DNA of 64,000 bases from Dipylidium caninum (Eukaryota; Platyhelminthes; Cestoda; Cyclophyllidea; Dipylidiidae): contig QEYB01000266.1 in the NCBI GenBank assembly GCA_017562135.1, positions 372,001 through 436,000 on the forward strand, read 5' to 3'. Shown here one piece after another: positions 39,301-45,491 of the stretch. The notes under the pieces were generated by a model. The model had not been told where the DNA came from. It ran no database searches and saw only the letters and a list, made by a program, of their open reading frames with translations. Numbering within the stretch: the first letter of the stretch is position 1; the number at the start of each line of letters is the position of its first letter. The position numbers and the translations under genes are program-made.

Positions 39301-42300
39301 ATAAGAAAACATCTGGAAGTATACCCGCTGATTGGCATTTCCGCATCATTGCCTCGGTCGATGGAGTCGACAGCCATCCGAAATTGTTATCAAGTCCCAT
39401 TTCGATTATAACTGAAGGTGGTAGGTTGAAAGCAATTATATCTATATTTAGCAGTATTACCTCTCAGTTTTACACACCTAGATATCTTTTAGTATTGCTC
39501 CAAATTTTGTTCTAATTAGTCCTCTATGTTGAATTTTGTCTCACAAGTGTATTTACCTATCCGAAACTATTTGTTAACTCGGCGAATTAAAGAATGTAAC
39601 TAACAAATAAACAAGCCTCCTACTGCCCATCTTTGAACAGCCTCTCTTCGCTATTTCGAATGCATCTGCAACCTAAATCTAATCTTATTTACATGTATTG
39701 TTGTAGAACGAAAGAAATTGCGTTTCCTCAACATAGACAGTAAACGGAATATTAAATGCCTAGTGGGTCAAACTCTTGTTATCGTCGTGGAGGTTGAAGG
39801 CTCACCAAAACCTTCAATTTCATGGTAATCGCTTAGTTAGTTAATGTTGAATTAAATGTGAGCACAACATCGTAAGCTTGAATCTTTTAAACTTCAGGTA
39901 CCTGAATGGCGTTCCCATATTCCCCGAGATTGATTCAAACTACGCGGTCTTGTCGAAAGCACCTGGTGCCTACGAGCTTCGTATAAACAGAATGGAATAT
40001 ACCCATGAAGGTACCATAACGTGTAAAGTGCGAAACACTTACGAAGAACTTGAACAATCATGGCAAATTCATATCGATGGTATGTATACTTAAGTAACGC
40101 CTGCGATTCCAAATGACAGTTTATTATAATATTACTAAAATCCTTTTAGCTCCTGTACGATTCAGTCGTACTGTCTTCCTCGCCGGGCAGAGCGACCACC
40201 GAGTGATGAGCGGCGGAAATTGGAATGTTCGTCTTCCATTGGACGTACCATACAATGTGACTGACAGATCGCGCTGGGTTCACCGAACCTGGCTTGAATG
40301 TATCTGGAAGCCGCGTCGTGTTTCTCCGGACGTCGTTCCACCTGCTGAGTTGCGAGCAGTCGTAAAGACTTCGGATTGTGGCCGATGGTTAACGCTTGAA
40401 CTCTCTGACGTCCATTTACAGGACGAAGGTCTTTATCGCATCTGGATAGAAAATGAATCTGGGCGCGACTACTTTGATCTCAGACTCCACGTTGATGATA
40501 AGCCGAGGATCAAACTTCAGCCACCCAATGTTATTCCCCAAAGTCACTCGCGTCTTCTTCTTACTTGGCAGCCACCAACTCCAACGGATGATACGACTGC
40601 CAGTAGCGGCTACCGAATCGAGTACATTTCCGACAAAGAGACGGATACTGAAGAAAACTGGCACCTCCTGGGAACTACTGGTATCAACCAGACTGAAGTT
40701 TTGATCGTTTCTCAATTGAAGACGGGCGAGAGGTACCGATTCAGAGTTCGCCTCCAGAATATGCTAGGCCTTGGTCCAGCAAGCGAACCTTCTCGATTCA
40801 TTAGTGTAGACAAAAGTGGCGAAGATAATGGAGACCGTACTCTGTCCCGTCGTCCCCTTTCCCGCGAACCAATCCGCGTTAGCAGCAGGAAGTTCGAAGA
40901 TCGTTACGAAATTACTGAAGAACTGGCTAAGACTCAGCATGCGTGCCTTTACCGGGTTCGCGACCGAGAGACGGGGGAGATCCGAATTGCAAAATTTATG
41001 GATTTGGGAGGATCTTCGCACACGCCTGTCAGCGGATCGTGTACTTCACTAACCGATTTCCGTACCACCGTCTACACCCCAACTACTCCTATCCGCCGAG
41101 AAGCTGAAGAGGACCGCCGTTTGCGCGCTGAAAGAGAACTTAAATTGCTTGCCTCTACACATCACCAAAATATTGCTGAATTACGCGATGTTTTTGTAGA
41201 TGCACGGCGTTTGATTTGGGTAATCGACGACATGGTTCCAGAAACTCTCTGGGATCAAATTCAAAACCGAATTAAAATGACCGAATCTCAAACTGCAGTA
41301 GTTATGCGACAGGTACTTAGTCTTTTAGAGAGCTTACATGGCCGTAACGTGGCATTTCTTGGCGGTTTTGACCCATCGGATATATTCTTCGCGGACAATC
41401 TACGTAGAAGAATTGTTCTGGGTGGGATCCCGCAATATCATAAGTTAAGTGAAGACAAGCCTGTTCGGTTGACTTTTAGGTCTACCCTTTATGTTCCTCC
41501 AGAAATATGCTCTTCCCGAATGCGCACTGTTACTATTCGCCCATATGCTGAGGTTTCAAGAGCCGCCGATGTGTGGTCCGCAGGTTTGCTACTCTACCAA
41601 CTGTTGACAGGGGACACTGAGCATCGCCCGAATATTGAGACCCTTGAGAAGCTCCACCTCTCTAAAGAATTACTTGACTTCTCGCGTAAGCTCCTCAATC
41701 CGGACCCAAGCCTTCGACCAACTATTGTCGAGGCCTTGAAGCATCCATGGATAACGGCCGAGCGTCAAACTGTGGAAGAGGTCATTTCTCAAAGCGCTCG
41801 TCGACTAGAAGAGGCGACTCACAATGCGTATAGACGCCTCCTTCGAAAAATTGATTGGGACAAAAAAGTGGACGAGGAGGATGTTGATTTCGTTGATGAA
41901 ATGGAACACGAAATACGCAAAAGGAGGAGGATCATCGATTACAACAAACGTCGCCGCATGAGTTTTGATGAATATAGTGAGGATCGAAGGTACGAAGATG
42001 ATGAGGGTGTCGCAGTCAACGTTTTCCTACGCGGACGCGGTCGTGCACCCAAGATCGTTGTCCCAATGGCTGATTCTGAAGCTTATGAAGGGAAAGATAC
42101 TGTACTCCAGTGTGTCCTGGCACCACCTCGCATCGGCGATCGGCTAGATCTCAGTGATGTTACTGTTGAATGGTCGTTAAATGGGAAAATTATAGACCTA
42201 GATCATCCTAGTCGTCGCATGACTGAAAAGTACACAGCAAAATTCAATCGGTCTACTGGAGAAGCCACCTTATTAATCTCAAATCTCAGTGTTTACGATG

Positions 42301-45300
42301 CTGGCACGTATGCGGTCACGTTCCGTGGACCCTTCGGCATTATATCTGAGTCTGCTAACCTCAAGATTCATCGTGAGTACTTTATTTCTTTTTTTCATCT
42401 GTTTTGAAATTCTTATAAATTTCCGCTTTTATTTAGACGAGACATCACGACGTCTGACTTCGCGAGAATCAGCCACGCTCATGGCTAGTGAAATTGGAGC
42501 CAAAATTCTTCGGCCTCTTGTTGATCATACAGTTGTGTCCGGCGAATCTCTTAAATTCCGGATCAGAGGTTAGTGTCATCCCTCAAGGTTAAACATTTTT
42601 GGTGTCCCAATTTAAGAGTACTTCTTTCCACCTCAGTGGGCGGAATTCCTCGACCCAAATGCACGTGGAAGCGAAATGGTATATCGTTGGACAACGATCC
42701 AACCTGCCGCATTCGGGAAGAACTCGTTTCCACAGCAGTGACCCAGTCAAGCGAAACTATTTGTACGCTTGAGATTCGTAATGCAAAGCTTTCTGATGCT
42801 GGGACTTACTCCGTCAACGTTCACAACAAAAACGGTTCAGACTCTTGCTCTGCGACAGTTACCGTCTTGCGTATGTTTATCACTTAACTGGTTCGCCTTA
42901 TAGACAACTTAAACTAAAATATTCCAATAATGTTCCAATTATAGCTGAACGAACTTCTGGATCTTCGACTCCCAAATTTATCACCGGTCTCTCGGATACT
43001 TCTGCGCTTCCGGGTAGTACTATCACTCTGGAAGCTTGTGTCGAAGGTTTTCCTGAACCTCAGATACGCTGGTTTAAAGATGGCCGTATGCTGGTTCTGG
43101 GTAGTAGCATTACCTCTGCGGTTACCGAGAACAACATGAATCGCCTTACTTGTCGTCTCACTATCGCGAACTGCCAAGTGGAGAACGCTGGGGCTTATGT
43201 ATGTGCGGCGACAAGCTCCTCGGGGACAGCAATATCTGAAGCCACCGTCGTTGTGAAAAGTAAATTAGTATTATTTATTATCGAAAGATTTATCCTTATC
43301 CTGCACACCTGTCAATGGTCTAAACCTGTTACTTCTCACCGATTCTACTCTAGGTGCATTCATGAGTTCATCGGCAAGGCGTGGTTCGGAAAGCAGATTA
43401 TCAATGGCGCGAAGCCATCCCCCAGAGTTTATTCAACGTCTGAAATCTCGGATTATTACCCCTGGGGATTCCTTACGACTGTCTGCTTCTGTCATGGCAA
43501 CGCCACCCGCCACTATAGTTTGGGAGAAAGATGACCTTCCATTGATCACAGATTCACCCAATTCACCATACCAAACCAAAGTATGTCTATGTTGAGAGTC
43601 CGTTAGTACTTCCTCGGTGATTTTTTCCACGTTATAGTTTTGCATTACACTAACACTTAATGTTGAGCTAGCTTCCTGAATTTTGAAGTCCTTATACTAT
43701 GCTCTTTAAATAGCACTTGAATGGAAACATTGAACTGAGGGTGGAAAAGTGCACGACAGCCGAGTTCGGAAAATACACAGTCATTGCGTACAATAGTTCC
43801 GGCGAAGCGCGCTGTTCATGTCAAGTTGATAAGGCTCGTGAAGAATCCTTCAGGGTTCCTACTTTTACGCGTCAACTTGTGGATAAATTCTTCATCCCCG
43901 GACAGAAAGCCATCCTCGAGGTGATTGCCGAAGGTCACCCCAGCCCTAAGTTTAAATGGTATGTTTTCGTAAAAATCCGAGCCTTTATTTTGGTGATTAT
44001 TAGATTTTACGCTTGTCTGAGGCTGACGCCTCAGGTTTTCCTTGCCCTTATTATCCTTTATGGTAATTGTGAGGAATACATACAAAATTCATTAATTCTC
44101 CCTTATCCACTCACGCAATTGGCATAACTCTCCCTGGAGTTTGTCTCCATTTTTGGTGTTCTCCGTGTATTTTTGATCTGGCTAACCTCACGAAAACAAC
44201 AATGACTATAATCGCACAATTTATAGTAGTTCAGATGACCCTTACGATTTCAAGATTAGACAACTCTGGCACTCTATCCTCTTATTCTGTTCACCAGGGA
44301 GAAGGACGGTCTCGATATTCGACAAGAGTCCCATCCTCGCTACATCTTTTCTTCAACAATGTCAGGCAGGGCCACACTGACCATTCCTATCGTTGAACGT
44401 GACGATGCTGGGTTGTTCTCTTGTATCGCCCATAACTCTTTCGGTCGCGATCGCTGTTCCTGTCTGATTTACGTAGAAGGGAATGGTGGTCAACTGAAAA
44501 AATCGACATCAGCAACTTCTGCGCCTGTCGGTGATATGGATAAGCGACCACCGCAGCCTCCAAAACCCCACCCCGCTGGCACTTCTGAAAGGATTGAGGT
44601 TGTTACATGCCTTCCTAAAACCCTAGAAATTAACGAAGGTGATGAGCTTCGGCTGCTATGTGTTGTGAAGTCGGACGTTCATCTGATTCGTAAGTTGCTA
44701 TTTCCGAGTAGGCCCTGCTGTACCAAATTGCCTGGCATCGCATAATAACTGTTTTTCCTGGTATGCAGCCACATGGACAAAGGCCGGTCGCACACTCGCT
44801 TTTGACGGCCGCCGCAGAATTACTCGCAACCTTACCGGGGAGATGTGTCTTACCATAGACCAAGCTATGACAACTGACGCTGGCCGATACACTCTCACCA
44901 TCACGCCATCTGACGCGACTCTGGCTGAGTCCATGGATCCTGTCGTTCTGCATACACGTGTTGATGTTAATCCCAAAACTCGTTCTCGTGTGAAGTATGT
45001 TATATTTACAGTTCTTGGAAATAATCATCTGGCTCTTCAACATCACATCGCCGAATCCCTGTTTTGACGTTGAGAAACGCTGATTAGTGCGTGTTCAAGC
45101 CCTTAAACTATTTATGCGCGTAACCAGAAAAACCTCACTCTCCATGTCGTTGGCCATATATATCGCTACACGTTGGTAGAAGTTTACAAAGTCGTTTAAG
45201 TTTCCATTTATTAGTAGTGACGTCGCTAAAATCCACCGCAGTAGTGCCCTTTTCCTGTAATGGCCTGTTTTGACTAAATCTGGTTTTTTTCAAGCAATAG

Positions 45301-45491
45301 CCATTATCAAGTAAACTCCTGTCTACTTCTTTTTTCCTCATCTTTAATAGAAAATAAATCACTTCTTACCTTTCAGAGTGACCGAAAAAAGCGAGACCGA
45401 AGAGAGCCTACGTTCAACGCGTTCTTTGTCACGCCGGGAAAGTAGCTATAAGTACTCTCGCAGCTCCAGGGAGCGATCTTACCTCCGGTAG
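171..45491 (+). CDS. Titin/twitchin-family giant muscle protein, 5'-partial, about 60 exons
   Basis: A spliced gene encoding a giant intracellular Ig/FnIII protein, expected to act as a sarcomeric scaffold or elastic ruler along thick filaments. Domain order: an Ig-pair array (226-7603), diverged Ig domains, a short linker, FnIII and Ig (7753-10639), an Ig-FnIII-FnIII-Ig array (10673-24186), mixed Ig/FnIII (24981-29326), about 25 consecutive FnIII domains (29400-39417), Ig, Ig, FnIII, a titin-like kinase fold (about 40902-41757), then five to six Ig domains and a Ser/Arg tail. The C-terminal FnIII-kinase-Ig layout is that of titin, twitchin and projectin. Most splice junctions after 7753 keep phase when joined, with phase-1 introns separating domains, as is usual for this family. 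The stop is TAG at 45489-45491. The 5' end lies outside the window. Several array exons carry single-base indels that break frame (listed per unit). Whether this is titin, twitchin or a flatworm-specific paralogue cannot be decided without alignment. Confidence 0.9.
421..1781 (+). CDS. Array 1 unit 1 (exons 421-827, 1294-1553, 1645-1781)
   Basis: Encodes two Ig domains joined by acidic Glu/Val/Pro-rich linkers. The Ig cores show the family signature: CEIQADLKPITVKW (B-C strands) and DAGKYTCEVSG (F strand). Exon A1 lacks one C near 799 (407 instead of 408 nt). Exon C1 has one extra G near 1714 (137 instead of 136 nt). Each break would truncate the frame, while exon B1 is intact. Since other copies are clean, sequencing or consensus error is the leading explanation. 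Confidence 0.8.
1038..1090 (+). repeat. (GTGA)n microsatellite in the A-B intron, unit 1
   Basis: Imperfect GAGT/GTGA tetranucleotide run, present at the same intron position in every array-1 unit and varying in length. Confidence 0.85.
1873..3267 (+). CDS. Array 1 unit 2 (exons 1873-2280, 2780-3040, 3132-3267)
   Basis: Two Ig domains as in the other units. Exons A2 (408 nt) and C2 (136 nt) are clean. Exon B2 is 261 nt: it has an extra A in the run near 2791-2794 (GCGAAAATT against GCGAAATT), which shifts frame just after the acceptor. It shares a variant intron haplotype (gtcccgtgtagtgcgg) with unit 4 rather than with its neighbours. Confidence 0.8.
2519..2577 (+). repeat. (GTGA)n microsatellite, unit 2
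   Basis: Same intron position as in unit 1, with a longer uninterrupted GAGT run. Confidence 0.85.
3359..4727 (+). CDS. Array 1 unit 3 (exons 3359-3766, 4241-4500, 4592-4727)
   Basis: All three exons have canonical lengths (408, 260 and 136 nt) and open frames that join in phase (2, 1, 2), so this unit can be used as the reference copy. Exon A3 carries variants shared with A4 only (Val for Met in VVEVAET, Arg for Thr in EKPREAV). Confidence 0.87.
3977..4037 (+). repeat. (GTGA)n microsatellite, unit 3
   Basis: Homologous to the runs in the other array-1 units; ends in the same GTGGAGATGGGGG boundary. Confidence 0.85.
4819..6210 (+). CDS. Array 1 unit 4 (exons 4819-5226, 5721-5982, 6075-6210)
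   Basis: Two Ig domains. Exon A4 has an inserted A near 4984 and a missing G near 5090: total length stays 408 nt, but about 105 nt between them are read out of frame. Exon B4 (262 nt) has extra bases near 5722, 5788 and 5878 and a missing C near 5868. Exon C4 is clean. This is the most damaged unit of array 1, and the errors lie mainly in short homopolymers. Confidence 0.75.
5457..5517 (+). repeat. (GTGA)n microsatellite, unit 4
   Basis: Homologous to the runs in the other array-1 units; nearly identical to the unit 3 run. Confidence 0.85.
6305..7603 (+). CDS. Array 1 unit 5 (exons 6305-6712, 7117-7376, 7468-7603)
   Basis: All exons have canonical lengths and open frames. The A-B intron is the shortest of the array (404 nt) because the GTGA run and the preceding GGTGAC-rich stretch are reduced. 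Exon C5 ends GTCATTGA|gtatgt, which is unit sequence merging into single-copy sequence. Confidence 0.87.
6877..6918 (+). repeat. (GTGA)n microsatellite, unit 5
   Basis: Shortest and most interrupted of the five homologous intron runs. Confidence 0.8.
7753..8003 (+). CDS. Exon: diverged Ig domain after array 1
   Basis: Joins exon C5 in phase (GA|C). The Ig signature is LVCELEG, VLWLHNGKEIF and DDVGDYKCVVVD. It is AT-rich and clearly diverged from the array copies while aligning to them, so it looks like an old, non-homogenised copy. Ends TTATCAG|gttatt. Confidence 0.82.
8104..8601 (+). CDS. Exon: acidic linker and Ig domain
   Basis: Starts after an AATGAAG acceptor, which restores the phase left by the previous exon (G|TA). 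Encodes an acidic stretch, an Ig domain (LNVVEGEEIYLSAVVKGNPQ, EVTWKHNG, EDAGIYEIEAVNEFG) and a Glu/Pro-rich tail. Ends ACAGAAG|gtaact. The acceptor choice is inferred from phase. Confidence 0.7.
8669..8831 (+). CDS. Exon: Lys/Glu-rich linker, first copy of the YEFxIGxKGKP motif
   Basis: Open only in the frame that continues from 8601 (G|AA AGA). No Ig or FnIII fold is apparent; the exon is charged (Lys, Glu, Thr) and contains YEFKIGAKGKPGEK. Ends GAGG|gtaagt. Such charged linkers occur between domains in titin-family proteins. Confidence 0.65.
8832..9339 (+). other. Intron, no gene seen
   Basis: 508 bases between two linker exons, with many stops in all frames. No repeat or RNA is recognised. 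Confidence 0.6.
9340..9483 (+). CDS. Exon: charged linker, second copy of the motif
   Basis: Continues in phase (G|AA). Contains YEFQIGVKGKPKEK, clearly related to the motif in the preceding exon, followed by Glu/Thr-rich sequence. Ends GCTGCAG|gtgaga. Confidence 0.68.
9768..10073 (+). CDS. Exon: FnIII domain, diverged relative of array 2
   Basis: FnIII with APPSTPTNLRAV, VELTWD, YIVEVRMKDTKKW and the F-strand motif YEFRIIASNKFGRSEPSEPS. It aligns well with the second FnIII of array 2 (KEFTTYEFRVTARNKAGTSK) but is AT-rich and diverged, so it is probably an old left-flank copy. Confidence 0.85.
10346..10639 (+). CDS. Exon: Ig domain, diverged relative of the array 2 small exon
   Basis: 294 nt, exactly the canonical length of the array-2 small exon. 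MEFLRELPDIVVTKTP corresponds to LEFIRELPKIVVTTAP in the array. Contains FECELSRPSREQIRW and EDVGEYTITAEDVG. Single-copy, AT-rich, with intact frame. Confidence 0.87.
10673..12401 (+). CDS. Array 2 unit 1 (exons 10673-11594, 12108-12401)
   Basis: Large exon: Ig (KPSIKWTWRSPVEG, DAGDYTVVIANEL), FnIII 1 (PSPPRNPHVTEN, YVVEMRETTQRVG, SYIFAVAAKNSVGQSEF) and FnIII 2 (IDLTWEMPAEAG, TYEFRVTARNKAGTSKPSEP). It is 922 nt because of two missing G residues, near 10935 and 11058, which break and then further shift the frame. The small Ig exon (294 nt) is clean. The acceptor of the large exon lies in AT-rich sequence unlike that of the other units, marking the array edge. Confidence 0.83.
11651..11731 (+). 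repeat. (TGTGC/TGGGC)n pentanucleotide microsatellite, unit 1
   Basis: About 80 nt of GCTGT followed by GCTGG repeats in the intron just after the large exon; the longest of the seven homologous runs. Confidence 0.9.
12532..14251 (+). CDS. Array 2 unit 2 (exons 12532-13455, 13958-14251)
   Basis: Reference copy: both exons are open and of canonical length (924 and 294 nt), phase 1 at each end. Encodes Ig-FnIII-FnIII then Ig. The small-exon Ig shows LEFIRELPKIVVTTAPSKTE, VLECELSRKPREPVRWLHNG and DDLGEYTLQVEKIAS. The unit including introns is nearly identical to units 1 and 3. Confidence 0.92.
13511..13581 (+). repeat. Pentanucleotide microsatellite, unit 2
   Basis: GCTGT/GCTGG run at the same intron position as in unit 1, shorter by two repeats. 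Confidence 0.9.
14382..16081 (+). CDS. Array 2 unit 3 (exons 14382-15306, 15787-16081)
   Basis: Ig-FnIII-FnIII then Ig. One extra G near 15148 (GCGGGCGCG against GCGGCGCG) breaks FnIII 2, and one extra A near 15792 (GCGTAACCG) breaks the small exon just after its acceptor. Otherwise almost identical to unit 2. Confidence 0.83.
15352..15412 (+). repeat. Pentanucleotide microsatellite, unit 3
   Basis: GCTGT run with a terminal GCTGCTGCTGG variant at the homologous intron site. Confidence 0.9.
16214..17926 (+). CDS. Array 2 unit 4 (exons 16214-17138, 17632-17926)
   Basis: Same four domains, but the large exon has five single-base indels: missing near 16353 and 16869, extra near 16466, 16694 and 16936. 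The small exon has an extra A near 17816 (GAGAAAGCAG). It has one unit-specific substitution cluster (GGGATGTGCCC for GGGAGGAGCCC). First unit of the WKSPVEG class. The most damaged unit of array 2. Confidence 0.78.
17183..17242 (+). repeat. Pentanucleotide microsatellite, unit 4
   Basis: Starts with GCTGTGCTGCGCTG, a variant interruption shared by units 4 to 7 and absent from units 1 to 3. Confidence 0.9.
18057..19763 (+). CDS. Array 2 unit 5 (exons 18057-18981, 19470-19763)
   Basis: Ig-FnIII-FnIII then Ig. One extra C near 18381 (AATCCCACATG against AATCCACATG) breaks frame at the start of FnIII 1. The small exon is clean (294 nt). Confidence 0.85.
19028..19081 (+). repeat. Pentanucleotide microsatellite, unit 5
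   Basis: Shortest of the homologous GCTGT runs in array 2. Confidence 0.9.
19894..21606 (+). CDS. Array 2 unit 6 (exons 19894-20816, 21313-21606)
   Basis: Ig-FnIII-FnIII then Ig. One base is missing near 20549 (AAGGCCCAGCG against AAGGCCCCAGCG), a deletion shared with unit 4 at the same site. The small exon is clean. Confidence 0.85.
20862..20922 (+). repeat. Pentanucleotide microsatellite, unit 6
   Basis: GCTGT run at the homologous intron site, ending GCTGCTGGGCTGG. Confidence 0.9.
21737..23452 (+). CDS. Array 2 unit 7 (exons 21737-22663, 23160-23452)
   Basis: Ig-FnIII-FnIII then Ig. Two bases are inserted near 21999 (GAGCTGCTGGCG against GAGCTGGGCG) and one A near 22591 (TACGAAGTTCC); the total of +3 restores length but not the intervening frame. 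The small exon lacks a G near 23440 (GGAGGGTGG against GGAGGGGTGG). Confidence 0.82.
22709..22771 (+). repeat. Pentanucleotide microsatellite, unit 7
   Basis: GCTGT run at the homologous intron site. Confidence 0.9.
23584..24186 (+). CDS. Array 2 unit 8, truncated: Ig and first FnIII
   Basis: Frame is open throughout. Array sequence ends near 24158 (GCGGAGACAAACCC instead of GCGGAGACGAAGCC), after which the exon runs 28 more bases and splices at TTAG|gtaaat. The second FnIII is absent, so the next domain in the protein is the Ig at 24981 (G|CC ATT). This is an array end within a coding exon. Confidence 0.85.
24187..24980 (+). other. Intron, AT-rich and T-rich, no gene seen
   Basis: 794 bases. 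The first part reads open in the exon frame for a while but is T-rich low-complexity (Phe/Leu/Ser only), typical of intron rather than coding sequence. Ends in a good acceptor, TTTATTGTAG. Confidence 0.7.
24981..25949 (+). CDS. Exons 24981-25516 and 25592-25949: Ig, Ig, FnIII (diverged array 2 unit)
   Basis: The first Ig (LTDVHLEELPSNAVLECELS) resembles the array small-exon Ig. The second (KSAVVEVPFSGAPIPKVNW, VYGLTSLQLCRVDY) resembles the large-exon Ig (ASTVVEVPFTASPKPSIKW, AGLTSLPMSKVKR). The FnIII that follows (VSNELGKDEIELDVRVMD) continues the same order. This is therefore an old unit flanking array 2 on the right. Unlike the array copies, it has a 75-nt intron at 25517-25591 inside the second Ig. 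Confidence 0.88.
25985..26823 (+). CDS. Exons 25985-26308 and 26524-26823: two FnIII domains
   Basis: Each exon is one FnIII with phase-1 ends. Signatures are PPASDGGAPISFYHLEKR and VYEFRVAAENKDG in the first, and WKPPYDDGGDKVKRYIIQYK and YEFRVAAVNSAGTGE in the second. Intact frames. Confidence 0.9.
26929..27990 (+). CDS. Exons 26929-27043 and 27122-27990: Ig, Ig, FnIII
   Basis: The first Ig is split at its conserved Trp codon (TG|G), a classic intron position (DFKLGEPRATIYW then LKDDKP, DAGIFTCKAENAAG). The second Ig reads IEAICDAVPACEGLIWLHNG and DTGVYRIEATNKAG. The FnIII reads PTSDGGSKITQYVIER and YAFRVSAENEVGRSEPTE. Confidence 0.9.
28059..28617 (+). CDS. Exons 28059-28382 and 28459-28617: FnIII and charged linker
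   Basis: FnIII (VRWEPPESLDKRDLIGYVVE, VQFRVLTRTHGGLSEPS) followed by a 53-residue exon without an Ig or FnIII fold, rich in Asp, Lys and Gln. Both join in phase 1. Confidence 0.85.
28697..29326 (+). CDS. Exon: Ig and FnIII
   Basis: An atypical Ig-like domain (LTDTGQYRIKATNVAGSSYG) followed by FnIII (PPQPPQGPIEVQEI, TGYVLEKKDGKRKDF, YGFRVCAINAAGMSEP). Ends CCGTTCG|gtaagt. Confidence 0.88.
29400..30677 (+). CDS. Exon: four FnIII domains
   Basis: 1278 nt, open throughout. Four FnIII repeats with W-x-P-P-x-x-D/G-G-G and Y-x-F-R-V motifs, such as WKPPEYDGGLPVSKYHIE, WRPPYDDGGSPIAVYVVE, YKFRVFAENIAGTSEP and WQEPTDNGGLPLTGYIVQ. It starts the long Ig-free FnIII run. Confidence 0.92.
30744..31465 (+). 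CDS. Exons 30744-31079 and 31142-31465: two FnIII domains
   Basis: The first is divergent (SVTVEWLVPHDCRKDHGP, YYFGVAVLNQFGPGD). The second is typical (SWKAPYDDGGAPITGYTIF, YEFQVVAENKNGFSEP). Phase-1 boundaries. Confidence 0.88.
31466..31838 (+). other. Intron, no gene seen
   Basis: 373 bases of AT-rich sequence between FnIII exons, with stops in all frames. Confidence 0.7.
31839..35705 (+). CDS. Large exon of 3.87 kb: about ten FnIII domains
   Basis: One uninterrupted exon of 1289 codons. The FnIII repeats become increasingly divergent from the consensus. Clear ones include WAPPTNTGGLPLKGYKVEMR, WRPPSFTGGLPLTGYRLT and YTFRVRAQNEAGLSEPG. Others have long Pro/Arg/Ser-rich inserts (around 32880-33120, and 34540-34690). 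The absence of Ig domains and the exon size contrast with the upstream gene structure. It is not simply repetitive at DNA level. Confidence 0.92.
35777..37426 (+). CDS. Exon: four FnIII domains
   Basis: Begins IPSAPRGPLIADRKPILPSR, then WYPPDDTGGLPITHYLIERR, followed by divergent FnIII repeats with APLGPLKAEVLPNSMVRLSW, SLELVWAPFVPP and SVTLRWRMPQRRGVPS. Ends CTAA|gtaagg. Confidence 0.9.
37496..39417 (+). CDS. Exons 37496-37882 and 37963-39417: five FnIII domains
   Basis: One FnIII (PPEPPRNLKITPILRKHPGF, SYDFRIMSKGQ), then four more in the second exon (MQLSWEPPTDLPSGYVIEL, FRLGWRPPSTDLSLPLP, VLLEWEYSKLPGDVSSYLYL, LRFTWLPPESLESQAAKILY). These complete the run of about 25 consecutive FnIII domains that began at 29400. 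Confidence 0.88.
39707..40080 (+). CDS. Exons 39707-39824 and 39898-40080: Ig domain
   Basis: Ig split at the conserved Trp codon (TG|G): CLVGQTLVIVVEVEGSPKPS before the intron, YLNGVPIF and HEGTITCKVRNTYEE after it. Ends ATCGATG|gtatgt. Confidence 0.88.
40150..42372 (+). CDS. Exon: Ig, FnIII, titin-like kinase fold (degenerate), regulatory tail, Ig
   Basis: 2.2 kb exon, open throughout. Order: Ig (RSRWVHRTWLECIW, DEGLYRIWIENESG), FnIII (LLLTWQPPTPTDDTTASSGY, YRFRVRLQNMLGLGPASEPS), kinase fold (about 40902-41757), a basic and acidic helical tail (about 41758-42040) and Ig (EGKDTVLQCVLAPP, DAGTYAVTFRGPFG). In the kinase the Gly-rich loop is absent (EELAKTQHACLYRV). The beta-3 Lys is kept (RIAKFMD). 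The catalytic-loop region reads FLGGFDPSDIFF rather than HRDLKPEN. The DFG position reads LGG. The activation-segment end (STLYVPPE) and DVWSAGLLLYQLLTG are conserved. Titin kinase itself has EFG and an HFD loop, so the similarity is to that branch. Probably a pseudokinase scaffold. Confidence 0.9.
42437..42870 (+). CDS. Exons 42437-42568 and 42637-42870: Ig domain
   Basis: Begins with a Ser/Arg linker, then the Ig N-terminal half (ILRPLVDHTVVSGESLKFRI) and the C-terminal half (GGIPRPKCTWKRNGISL, DAGTYSVNVHNKNGSDSC). Phase-1 junction G|TG. This is the first Ig after the kinase exon. Confidence 0.88.
42945..43259 (+). CDS. Exon: Ig domain
   Basis: Canonical I-set Ig: PKFITGLSDTSALPGSTITL, CVEGFPEPQIRWFKDGRML and NAGAYVCAATSSSGTA. 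315 nt with phase-1 ends. Confidence 0.92.
43354..43958 (+). CDS. Exons 43354-43580 and 43714-43958: Ig and start of the next Ig
   Basis: Ig with PPEFIQRLKSRIITPGDSLR and PATIVWEKDDLPL, interrupted by a phase-0 intron after QTK, then LRVEKCTTAEFGKYTVIAYN. The next Ig begins FRVPTFTRQLVDKFFIPGQK and stops at its Trp codon (TTTAAATG|gtatgt). Confidence 0.88.
43959..44297 (+). other. Intron, no gene seen
   Basis: 339 bases within an Ig domain, splitting it at the conserved Trp codon. Nothing else is recognised. Confidence 0.7.
44298..44994 (+). CDS. Exons 44298-44689 and 44769-44994: Ig domains near the C-terminus
   Basis: Completes the Ig begun at 43858 (EKDGLDIRQESHPRYIF, DDAGLFSCIAHNSFGRDRC). 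A Pro/Ser/Lys linker follows (RPPQPPKPHPAG), then a final Ig (LEINEGDELRLLCVVKSD, TWTKAGRTLAFDGRRRI, DAGRYTLTITPSD). The last intron falls at GTGAA|gtatgt. Confidence 0.87.
44995..45376 (+). other. Last intron of the muscle gene
   Basis: 382 AT-rich bases ending TTACCTTTCAG. No other feature seen. Confidence 0.75.
45377..45491 (+). CDS. Terminal exon: Ser/Arg/Glu-rich tail and stop
   Basis: AA|A GTG ACC joins in phase. Encodes a basic Ser/Arg-rich tail (STRSLSRRESSYKYSRSSRE) ending at TAG 45489-45491. It has no domain fold; low-complexity RS-like tails may be phosphorylated, which is inference only. Confidence 0.85.
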
